A stretch of 64,000 nt of DNA. Source: Pseudonocardia alni. Its GTDB lineage: Bacteria; Actinomycetota; Actinomycetes; Mycobacteriales; Pseudonocardiaceae. Under the pieces are notes generated by a model that saw only the letters and a list, made by a program, of their open reading frames with translations, was not told where the DNA came from and did no database searches. The stretch covers positions 5,270,001 to 5,334,000 of the forward strand of contig NZ_PHUJ01000003.1 of NCBI RefSeq assembly GCF_002813375.1. Direction: 5' to 3'. A program made the translations under genes and the position numbers. Each line of letters starts with the position of its first letter. The stretch's first letter is position 1. Shown here one piece after another: positions 1 to 6,827 of this stretch.

Positions 1-534
1 GGCGGCCCTGCGGCCCCGGGCGGCCCGGGTAGCCCGGTCGCTCCGGCGCCCGGCGGTTCCGGGACCGTCCCGGCAGAGCCCGGCGCCCCGGCCGGGGGTG
101 CGCCCCCGGGGTCGCCCGGCACCCCACCGGGCGGTTCGGACCCGGGCGGGCCCGTCACACCCGGTGCGGGCACGAGCCCGTCGGACCCCGGCGGCTCCGG
201 CGCGGGTCAGCCCTCCGACGGCGGCGCGGGACCCGGCACCGCGCCGGGGCCCGAGCCCACGGCGGGATCCGGTCCCACCTCGGGTCCGGGCACCGCACCG
301 GGATCGGGGTCGGGATCCGGCCCGGGTACCGGGAACGGCGCCCCGGACGCGACCGGCACCGGACCGGACGAGGGCGCGGGCAGCGGCGGCCCGTCGACCG
401 GCACCCCGCAGGCGGGCAACGCCGACAGCCGCGGCAGGGACGGCGGCGGCAGGGACGGCGACAACAGGACCGGCGGCGGCGCCGACAGCGGCAGCACCGG
501 CGGCCGCGGCACCACGACCCCATCAGGGTCCTGA
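1..534 (+). CDS. C-terminal part of a Pro/Gly/Ser/Thr-rich protein (5' truncated)
   Basis: Frame 1 is open from the first base to a TGA at 532-534, giving 177 residues. They consist almost entirely of Gly, Pro, Ser, Thr, Ala and Asp, ending in a Gly/Asp/Arg stretch and the tail TTTPSGS. This is a low-complexity, probably disordered tail. No folded domain, membrane segment or motif lies in the visible part, so the function cannot be told; an envelope protein or a kinase with a disordered tail would both fit. A strong hairpin follows the stop. A longer ORF in another frame at 98-658 is Arg-rich and was rejected as a shadow. Confidence 0.6.
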   Translation, partial: GGPAAPGGPGSPVAPAPGGSGTVPAEPGAPAGGAPPGSPGTPPGGSDPGGPVTPGAGTSPSDPGGSGAGQPSDGGAGPGTAPGPEPTAGSGPTSGPGTAPGSGSGSGPGTGNGAPDATGTGPDEGAGSGGPSTGTPQAGNADSRGRDGGGRDGDNRTGGGADSGSTGGRGTTTPSGS

Positions 535-557
535 GTCCGGAGTGCCGACGGACGGGC

Positions 558-583
558 GGCGGCGGGCGACTCGGCCCGCCGCC
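558..583. terminator. Strong GC hairpin, probable terminator
   Basis: Two perfect 10-bp arms (GGCGGCGGGC at 558-567 and GCCCGCCGCC at 574-583) enclose a 6-nt loop. AGTGCC (541-546) and GGCACT (584-589) flank it as a second pairing. It lies 24 nt after the stop of the first gene and has no U-tract, which is usual in actinobacteria. Confidence 0.6.
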
Positions 584-783
584 GGCACTTGTTCCCCCAG
601 GACGTCGGTGTGCCCGCGGCGGTGCGCAGGGCCTGCAGGTGCAGCCGGCGCACCGTGACCGGGCGCGACGACCATCACGGAGGAGGGGTCGCCCACGAGG
701 GCGGCCCTACGACCGTGGTCGGACAGCGCAGATCGTTCCCCGCTCCGACGCGCCCGGGGCGCCCCGGCCCGCACCGTTGCGGC

Positions 784-2196
784 ATGACTACGACAGACCG
801 GGCCCCCGTCCCACCGTCGGCGCCACCTGCCGGACCGGGCAGCGGGTCGTGGCCGCGCGGCCGGCACCGTCCCGGGCGCGCCCGGGTGGCCGGTGTCGAC
901 GCCGCCCGCGGCCTCGCCGTGCTCGGCATGATCGTCGCGCACGTCGCCGTCGCCGCGGGGTCGTCCTGGCCGGTCCAGGTGGTGAACGGGCGCGCGGCGG
1001 TGCTGTTCGCGGTGCTCGGCGGGGTGTCGCTGGCCCTGATGGCCGCGCCCGTCCTCGCTGCGCCGACCGCGCGGAACCGGGTGTGGCTGCGCCGCCGGAT
1101 CGCGGTCCGCGGACTGCTCCTGGTGGTCCTCGGGCTGCTCCTGGCCGAGATCAGCAGCGGGCCGATGGTCATCCTCGTCGTCTACGGGGTGCTGTTCTGG
1201 CTGCTCCTGCCGGTGCTGTTCGCCCCGGCCCGGGCGCTGGCGGTCGCCGCCGCGGTCTGGGCGGTCGCCGGGCCGCTGCTGTCCTGGGTGCTGCGCGCCC
1301 GGTTCGGGTCACCGACCGACGCCGACGGGCAGACGGTGCTCGGCGCGACCGTGCACCTGGCCGACCTCACCTCGCCCGCCGGGCTCGTGCACGCGCTCGA
1401 CACGGTGCTGCTCAGCGGTGCCTACCCGGTCCTGACCTGGATGCCGTTCCTGCTGCTCGGGATGGCGGTCGGCCGGCTCGACCTGCGCACGGCGGGCACC
1501 AGGCTGGTCGCCGGCGGGGCCGTCGGCGCGGTGCTCGGGTACGGCGGGTCCTGGCTGGCGCTGGACGTCCTGGGCGGCCGCGACGCGCTCCTCGCGTCGG
1601 TCGCGCCCGTCGCCGACCGGCTCGGTGTCCCCGCCGAGCTCGCGCTGCAGCTGCTCGGCGGCAGCGCCCTGGGCACGGTCGCCACCACCACGCCCGCCTG
1701 GCTGCTCGCCGCGACCCCGCACAGCGGCAGCCCGTTCGACGTCGTCGGTGCCGCCGGGGTCGCGGTCGCCGTGCTCGGCCTGTGCCTGCTCGCCGCCCGG
1801 TACGGGGGTCGGCTGCTCGCCCCGCTCACGGCGACCGGCGCGCTCGCGCTGACCCTCTACGCCGGGCACATCGCGCTGCTCGCCTCGCTCGGCGAGTGGC
1901 CGCAGACCGCGCCGTGGGCGGCGACGGCGCTGGTCGCGGGCCTGGCCGTGGCCTCCGCGTGGGCCTGGCGCGGGCTCGTCGGGCGCGGTCCGCTGGAGGC
2001 GCTGGTGCACAGCGTCTCCGTGCGCGCGGCCGGTTCTCCGCCCACGGTCGGAGACCGGGGATCGGACCCCGCTCCGATGCCCGGCGGGTCCGCGGCGCGG
2101 GAGGCTCGGGACATGCAGAACGGCACGACGGGCCGCGCGCCCGACACGATCGGGTACCGGGGATCATCGGACCCGGTGCGGGAGGAGGCGCGATGA
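784..2196 (+). CDS. DUF1624/DUF418-like multi-pass membrane protein
   Basis: A 470-residue integral membrane protein. Residues about 35-60 hold the motif GVDAARGLAVLGMIVAH, typical of the HGSNAT-like catalytic domain (DUF1624) and of DUF418 proteins. About ten hydrophobic segments follow, and the C-terminus (ALALTLYAGHIALL) resembles DUF418. Members of this superfamily are thought to be membrane acyltransferases, but the substrate here is unknown. ATG 784 was chosen because it puts a short polar N-terminus before the first membrane segment; the frame is open further upstream without conserved content. The stop overlaps the next start (ATGA at 2193-2196), so it is probably coupled to the two-component system and may be linked to its signal. 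Confidence 0.75.
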   Translation: MTTTDRAPVPPSAPPAGPGSGSWPRGRHRPGRARVAGVDAARGLAVLGMIVAHVAVAAGSSWPVQVVNGRAAVLFAVLGGVSLALMAAPVLAAPTARNRVWLRRRIAVRGLLLVVLGLLLAEISSGPMVILVVYGVLFWLLLPVLFAPARALAVAAAVWAVAGPLLSWVLRARFGSPTDADGQTVLGATVHLADLTSPAGLVHALDTVLLSGAYPVLTWMPFLLLGMAVGRLDLRTAGTRLVAGGAVGAVLGYGGSWLALDVLGGRDALLASVAPVADRLGVPAELALQLLGGSALGTVATTTPAWLLAATPHSGSPFDVVGAAGVAVAVLGLCLLAARYGGRLLAPLTATGALALTLYAGHIALLASLGEWPQTAPWAATALVAGLAVASAWAWRGLVGRGPLEALVHSVSVRAAGSPPTVGDRGSDPAPMPGGSAAREARDMQNGTTGRAPDTIGYRGSSDPVREEAR

Positions 2197-3500
2197 GCAT
2201 CGCGACCCGGATGCGGGACTCCCTGCGCCGGCTGCCCGCACTCCGGTCGAGCCCGTCGGAGGCGCCCACGCTCGTCGAGCGGGCCGTCGCCCTCGGGCGG
2301 CGCAACCCCGTCGTCGTCGACGCCGTGCTGGCCGCGCTGCTCATCTGGGTCGCGATCAGCTGGACCCTCGAGGGCAAGGGTGTCCGCTCGGACATGCGGA
2401 TCGAGGCGCTCGTCGTCTCGGTGCTGGCGGCGCTGCCGGTGCCGCTGCGCCGCGTGTACCCGATGCCCGCCGCGATCGCCACCGCGGTCGTCGCGCTGGT
2501 CTGCTCCTTCGCGCTGCCCGGCACGATGGCCGCGTTCCTGCTGCCGTCGCTGGTCATGGGGTACTCGGCCGTGGCCTACGGGCCCCGCTGGGCCGGCTGG
2601 CTGGCGCTGGTCGTGCTCACGGTCGGGGTGTTCGGACCGTTCGTGGCGCGCGGTCCCGCGGCGCTGTTCGCCTCCCCGGACATGACCCCGCTGGTGGTAC
2701 TGGCCCTGTTCGGCGCGATGGCGACGGTCCCGCTGCTGGTGTGGCTGCTCGGGTCGCTGCGCCGCGCCGCCCACCGCCGCACCCTGGACCTGCGCGAACG
2801 CAACCGGCTGCTGCAGGAGGCCCGCCGCCAGGAGGTCCGTCTCGAGCTGCTGGCCGAGCGGTCGCGGATCTCCCGCGAGGTGCACGACGTCGTCGCCCAC
2901 TCGTTGTCCGGGATCATCGCCCAGGCCGACGGCGGCCAGTTCGCCGCGCAGCGCGACCCGGCGAAGGCCGTCGAGGTGCTCTCCGGCATCGCGTCGACGG
3001 GCCGGTCCGCGCTGTCCGACGTCCGCGGGCTGCTGTCGATGCTGCGCGACACCGGCCCGGACGACGACACCGACACCGACCCGGCGCGTCCGCAGCCCGG
3101 CGCCGGCGACGTCCCCGCACTCGTCGAGCAGGTCCGCACCGGCGGGCTGCCGGTCGACCTGCGGACCATCGGCACCCCGCGGGAGCTCCCGACCGGTCCC
3201 GGCCTGACCGTCTACCGGATCGTGCAGGAATCGCTGACCAACGTCATCAAGCACGCCGGGCCCGGCGTGCCCACCCACGTCGACCTGCGGTGGACCACCG
3301 ACGAGCTGACCGTGCGCGTCCACGACGAGGGAGCCCGCGGCCCCGTCCCCACCCCGCCGCGCGGCGGCCACGGCCTGACCGGCATGCGGGAGCGCGCCGC
3401 CCTGCACGGCGGCTCGGTCGAGGCCGGTCCGCACGCCGACGGCGGCTGGACGGTCCGGCTGCGCCTGCCCCTCACACCCCCGGCCCGAGGAGAACGGTGA
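2193..3500 (+). CDS. NarL-family sensor histidine kinase
   Basis: A 435-residue membrane sensor kinase. Four to six hydrophobic segments occupy residues about 40-190 with little extracytoplasmic sequence, so it may sense something in or at the membrane. A HisKA_3 dimerisation domain follows with the H-box SRISREVHDVVAHS; His231 is the likely phosphorylated residue. The HATPase_c domain is at about 330-430, with the N-box ESLTNVIKHA and the G-box GGHGLTGMRERA. Its start overlaps the upstream stop, and its stop overlaps the GTG of the regulator gene by 4 nt (GTGA at 3497-3500). It should phosphorylate the regulator encoded next to it. The stimulus is not visible from sequence. Confidence 0.92.
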   Translation: MSIATRMRDSLRRLPALRSSPSEAPTLVERAVALGRRNPVVVDAVLAALLIWVAISWTLEGKGVRSDMRIEALVVSVLAALPVPLRRVYPMPAAIATAVVALVCSFALPGTMAAFLLPSLVMGYSAVAYGPRWAGWLALVVLTVGVFGPFVARGPAALFASPDMTPLVVLALFGAMATVPLLVWLLGSLRRAAHRRTLDLRERNRLLQEARRQEVRLELLAERSRISREVHDVVAHSLSGIIAQADGGQFAAQRDPAKAVEVLSGIASTGRSALSDVRGLLSMLRDTGPDDDTDTDPARPQPGAGDVPALVEQVRTGGLPVDLRTIGTPRELPTGPGLTVYRIVQESLTNVIKHAGPGVPTHVDLRWTTDELTVRVHDEGARGPVPTPPRGGHGLTGMRERAALHGGSVEAGPHADGGWTVRLRLPLTPPARGER

Positions 3501-4174
3501 ACCCCGTACGACTGATGCTCGTCGACGACCAGGAGCTGGTCCGCACCGGCTTCGCGATGGTGCTCGACTCGTGCGACGATCTCGCCGTCGTCGCCCAGGC
3601 CGGTGACGGCGAGGCCGCGCTCGCCGAGCTGGACCGCACCGAGGTCGACGTCGTGCTGATGGACGTACGGATGCCCCGCCTCGACGGCATCGCCGCCACC
3701 CGCCGGGTCGTCGCCGAGCACCCCGGGGTGCGGGTCCTGGTGCTCACCACCTTCGACCTCGACGAGTCCGTCACCGAGGCCATCGCCGCCGGTGCCAGCG
3801 GCTTCCTGCTCAAGGACGTGTCCCCGCAGGACCTGATCGAGGCCGTCCGCACCGTGCACCGCGGCGACTCGGTCGTCGACCCCGTCTCCACCCGGCGGCT
3901 GCTGCGCGCCACCCGGCCGCTGCTCACCGCACCCGAGCCGGCCGCCGCGGAGCCGTCGGTGGACGCCGTCGCCGCGCTCGCCGACCTGACCCCGCGGGAG
4001 CGGGAGGTGCTCGTCCTCGTCGGCAACGGCCGGTCCAACGCCGAGATCCGGGCCGACCTCGTCGTCTCCGAGGCGACGGTGAAGACCCATATCGGACACC
4101 TGCTCGCCAAGACGCAGTCGCGTGACCGGGTACAGCTCGTCGCTCTGGCGTTCCGGGCCGGCCTGGTCAGCTGA
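3497..4174 (+). CDS. NarL/FixJ-family response regulator
   Basis: A 225-residue regulator. The receiver domain spans residues 1-120 with the acidic pair VDDQ near the N-terminus, the phospho-acceptor Asp56 in VVLMDVRMPR, and the conserved Lys in FLLKDVSPQ. A LuxR-type helix-turn-helix follows at about 160-225 (LTPREREVLVLVGNGRSNAEI, then SEATVKTHIGHLLAK). GTG 3497 overlaps the kinase stop and is the natural start. It forms a cognate pair with the upstream kinase; the three-gene unit 784-4174 appears to be one operon. Targets are unknown, but autoregulation and control of the co-encoded membrane protein are plausible. Confidence 0.93.
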   Translation: MNPVRLMLVDDQELVRTGFAMVLDSCDDLAVVAQAGDGEAALAELDRTEVDVVLMDVRMPRLDGIAATRRVVAEHPGVRVLVLTTFDLDESVTEAIAAGASGFLLKDVSPQDLIEAVRTVHRGDSVVDPVSTRRLLRATRPLLTAPEPAAAEPSVDAVAALADLTPREREVLVLVGNGRSNAEIRADLVVSEATVKTHIGHLLAKTQSRDRVQLVALAFRAGLVS

Positions 4175-4667
4175 GCGGCGTGGTGAAGCCGGGGTGGTCG
4201 CGCAGGTTGATCTGGTCGCAGGTCAGCGCGAACGCGTCGACCTCCTCCGCCGACGGCGGGGTCGCCCGCGCCGCGAACTCCGCCAGCCCCCGGAAGTAGC
4301 GCTCCCGCGGTGCGCCGGGCACGAACAGGATGAGGAACCGCGCGTCGCTGTCCGGGCCGGTGCGGAACGCGTGCACCCCCCGGTGCGGGACGTGCACCAG
4401 GTCGCCCGGCCCGGCTTCGGTCCAGGTGTCGCCGGTCATGACCCGCAGTGCACCGTCGAGGACGTAGAAGCTCTCGGTGAACCCGGTGTGCAGGTGCGGC
4501 AGCGCACCGGGGGAATCCGCCGGGATCCACGACTCGAACAGCCCGAACCCGCCACCGACCTCCGCGCCGGGTGCGGCGAACCGGGTCCACGAGCCGGTCG
4601 GGGAGGTCACGGCGCGTTCGGTGGTCGTGGCGGGGCGCCACACCGCGCCGGGATCGGGGAAGCTCAC
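4167..4667 (-). CDS. Cupin-domain protein
   Basis: 166 residues forming one cupin beta-barrel. The first cupin motif is visible as PHLHTGFTESFYVLDGALRV and the second as GDLVHVPHRGVHAF. The His/Glu set (HLH...E, then H) suits a divalent metal site. GTG 4667 gives the start MSFPDPGAVW; frames further upstream have no conserved sequence. The gene converges on the response regulator, with the two 3' ends overlapping by 8 nt. Cupins of this small single-domain kind can be dioxygenases, isomerases or sensors, and the substrate cannot be assigned. Confidence 0.85.
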   Translation of the reverse strand: MSFPDPGAVWRPATTTERAVTSPTGSWTRFAAPGAEVGGGFGLFESWIPADSPGALPHLHTGFTESFYVLDGALRVMTGDTWTEAGPGDLVHVPHRGVHAFRTGPDSDARFLILFVPGAPRERYFRGLAEFAARATPPSAEEVDAFALTCDQINLRDHPGFTTPLS

Positions 4668-4823
4668 GCACCGAACGTAGCGGTCCGGCGACCGGGCGTC
4701 CCGGCGCGGCGGCCGGTCTCCACCCGCGCGGGCCGTGGGGGAGCACCGGGGCGGCGAGGGCCCCTCGGTATCGTCGTGGGCGCTGCCGGAGGCGTCCGGC
4801 CGTGGTCGGAGCGGAGAGGTGGG

Positions 4824-5162
4824 GTGAGGCACGTGCGCGTCCTCGCCCCGATGGCGTTGCTGGTCCTGGCCCTGGTGCTGTGCGCGGGCCCCGCCGTCGC
4901 GACCGCCCCGGGCGCCCACGGCGCCGCCCCGGCGGTCGTCGTCGGCTCGGACTGCTCGCAGCACCCGCTCACGCTGATGCACGCAGGGGACTGCGAGCAG
5001 GCCCCCCGCCGCGACGACGACGTGCCCGCCCCGTCGCTGCTGCCGGTCGCCGTGGTCGCCGTCCTGGCGGCCGGGCACACCGGCACCGCGCCGCCCGCCG
5101 CACCGGAACGGACGCTGTGCGCGCCGTCGCCGGTGGAACACCTCTGCGTGGACCGCAACTGA
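4824..5162 (+). CDS. Small exported/membrane protein with four extracytoplasmic Cys
   Basis: 112 residues. The N-terminal hydrophobic stretch (LAPMALLVLALVLCAGPAVA) looks like a signal peptide or anchor, and a second hydrophobic segment (LLPVAVVAVLAAG) lies near residue 80. The mature part has Cys in GSDCSQH, AGDCEQA, TLCAPS and HLCVDRN. GTG 4824 follows a GGAGAGG Shine-Dalgarno at 4812-4818; GTG 4833 is an alternative. I do not recognise the family. It lies 82 nt ahead of a DsbA-like gene and then VKOR, so it may be a substrate or a partner of this disulfide-forming pair. This link is inferred from context only. Confidence 0.65.
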   Translation: MRHVRVLAPMALLVLALVLCAGPAVATAPGAHGAAPAVVVGSDCSQHPLTLMHAGDCEQAPRRDDDVPAPSLLPVAVVAVLAAGHTGTAPPAAPERTLCAPSPVEHLCVDRN

Positions 5163-5244
5163 GGCGTGCGGTCACCCCGCCACCGCGTCCCCGCACCCGT
5201 TCCGACCCGGCCACCGCGCCGGGCCCCGTGGAGGAAGACTCCCG

Positions 5245-5892
5245 ATGACCCGCAACGTCAAGATCTCCCTGGCCGTCGTCGGCGCGTTCGCGCTGATCGT
5301 GGCCGCGCTGCTGTTCGCGACGCGACCCGGCACCCCGGAGACCGGCGCCGCCGCCGGTGCGCCCGACAGCCTCGTCACCGCCGACGCCGCCCGCCTCAAC
5401 GACGCCCCGAACGCCTCGGCCACCCTGGTCGAGTTCGCCGACTTCCAGTGCCCCGCCTGTGGCCAGGTCCAGCCGATCATGGACCAGCTGGTGCAGCAGT
5501 ACGGCGACCGCGTGCAGTTCGTGTTCCGCAACTTCCCGCTGCCGATGCACCAGAACGCCGAGGCCGCCGCGCTCGCCGGCGAGGCCGCCCGCGCCCAGGG
5601 CGCGTTCCACCCGATGTACGAGCGCCTGTTCCAGACCCAGCGCGACTGGTCCGAGTCCCCGGACGCGGCGACGGTGTTCCGCGGCTACGCCCAGGACCTC
5701 GGCCTCGACCTGAACGCCTACGACGCCGCCGTCGCCGACCCGGCGACCGCCGCGAAGATCCAGGCCGACAAGGACGCCGGGCTCGCCGCGGGCGTCGAGG
5801 GCACCCCGACGATCTTCGTCAACGGTGAGAAGGTGCAGCTCCGCTCGGTGCAGGACATCACCGACGCCCTCGACGCCGCGGTGAACCGGTGA
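5245..5892 (+). CDS. Membrane-anchored DsbA-like thiol:disulfide oxidoreductase
   Basis: 215 residues. A single N-terminal membrane anchor at about 5-24 is followed by a thioredoxin/DsbA fold (Thioredoxin_4). The redox site is Cys69-Pro-Ala-Cys72 in FADFQCPACGQ, and the cis-Pro loop is GVEGTPTIFVNG near residue 190. ATG 5245 has a good GGAGGAAG ribosome site. In actinobacteria such proteins oxidise folding substrates outside the membrane and are themselves reoxidised by VKOR. Here the VKOR gene follows at once with a 4-nt GTGA overlap, strongly suggesting that the pair works as DsbA/DsbB equivalents. Confidence 0.93.
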   Translation: MTRNVKISLAVVGAFALIVAALLFATRPGTPETGAAAGAPDSLVTADAARLNDAPNASATLVEFADFQCPACGQVQPIMDQLVQQYGDRVQFVFRNFPLPMHQNAEAAALAGEAARAQGAFHPMYERLFQTQRDWSESPDAATVFRGYAQDLGLDLNAYDAAVADPATAAKIQADKDAGLAAGVEGTPTIFVNGEKVQLRSVQDITDALDAAVNR

Positions 5893-6533
5893 GCGTCCCC
5901 TCCACGGCGCGGACCGAGGAGTTCTCCCGTGTCACCACCGGCGCCCCGGCCGTGCCGGGGCCGGTACCGCGGTTCCTGCCGTGGCTGCTCGTCGTCGGCG
6001 GCGTGCTGGGGCTGATCTCGGCGTTCACGCTGACCGTCGAGCGTATCGAGCTGCTGATCGACCCGGCCTACACGCCGTCGTGCAGCATCAACCCGGTGCT
6101 GTCCTGCGGGTCGGTCATGACGACCCCGCAGGCGGCGTTCTTCGGGTTCCCGAACCCGCTGCTCGGGATCGGGGCGTTCGCGGTCGTGGTGACGACGGGT
6201 GCGGCCCTGCTGGCCGGGGCCCGCTTCCCGCGCTGGTGGTGGGTGGGGCTGACGGCCGGGTCCGCGCTCGGCGTCCTCTTCGTGCACTACCTCATCGTCC
6301 AGAGCCTGTACCGGATCGGCGCGCTCTGCCCGTACTGCATGGTCGTGTGGGCGGTGACGATCCCGATCTTCTGGTACGCGCTGCTCGCGACCCTGGACGC
6401 CCTCGGCGGCGGCGCGCGTGCGCTGCACACCCGGATCACCGGCTACCACGCGGTGCCGGTGGTGCTGTGGTTCCTGGTGGTCGTCGGGCTGATCCTGCAG
6501 CGTTTCTGGACCTACTGGTCCTCGCTGCTCTGA
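5889..6533 (+). CDS. Vitamin K epoxide reductase (VKOR) family protein
   Basis: 214 residues with about five membrane segments. The loop Cys pair is Cys65 and Cys73 (CSINPVLSC), and the quinone-proximal CXXC is Cys147-Pro-Tyr-Cys150 near the start of a helix. This is the complete VKOR Cys set. It would reoxidise the DsbA-like partner and pass electrons to menaquinone. GTG 5889 overlaps the DsbA stop. It has no fused thioredoxin domain; that role falls to the upstream gene. Confidence 0.94.
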   Translation: MSVPSTARTEEFSRVTTGAPAVPGPVPRFLPWLLVVGGVLGLISAFTLTVERIELLIDPAYTPSCSINPVLSCGSVMTTPQAAFFGFPNPLLGIGAFAVVVTTGAALLAGARFPRWWWVGLTAGSALGVLFVHYLIVQSLYRIGALCPYCMVVWAVTIPIFWYALLATLDALGGGARALHTRITGYHAVPVVLWFLVVVGLILQRFWTYWSSLL

Positions 6534-6546
6534 ACCGGCCCGCGGT

Positions 6547-6568
6547 GCCGGGGACGTGCGTCCCCGGC
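6547..6568. terminator. Hairpin between convergent VKOR and tatA-like genes
   Basis: Nine-bp perfect arms (GCCGGGGAC at 6547-6555, GTCCCCGGC at 6560-6568) with a 4-nt loop lie between two convergent stops (6533 and 6579). It probably serves as a bidirectional terminator. Confidence 0.65.
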
Positions 6569-6578
6569 CCCGCGACGG

Positions 6579-6827
6579 TCAGCGCTCGCCGGTGGTCCGT
6601 TCCTCCGCGACCCGCTCCCGGGCCGCCGGCTCCCCGGCGGGCCGCTCCTCGAGGGCCCGGTCCTCGGAGCGGGCCGCGCCGTCGTCGGGGGTCCCGCCCA
6701 GCTCGGACTTCAGGATGCGGGTGGACCGGCCCACCGAGCGGGCCAGGTCGGGCAGTTTCTTCGCGCCGAACAGCAGCACGACGACCAGCAGGACGACGAG
6801 CAGCTGGGTCGGTCCGGGTGGGGTCAT
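6579..6827 (-). CDS. tatA: TatA/Hcf106-like protein
   Basis: 82 residues. It has a short N-terminus, one membrane helix (TQLLVVLLVVVLLFGAKKLP) with the FGAKKLPDLARSVG hinge and amphipathic helix of TatA, and a charged Glu/Arg tail with RSEDRALEE and EERTTGER. This is the standard build of a twin-arginine translocase pore subunit. ATG 6827 overlaps the TGA of the P-type ATPase gene (6824-6826), so the two are probably translationally coupled. No tatB or tatC is in the window; main tatA genes of actinobacteria usually sit with tatC, so this looks like an accessory copy. Confidence 0.85.
   Translation of the reverse strand: MTPPGPTQLLVVLLVVVLLFGAKKLPDLARSVGRSTRILKSELGGTPDDGAARSEDRALEERPAGEPAARERVAEERTTGER

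Noticed and set aside
98..658. Arg/Pro-rich 186-residue frame at the window start
   Set aside because: Frame 1 has Gly/Pro/Ser/Thr composition with a clean stop and fits coding better; this frame runs through the terminator hairpin.
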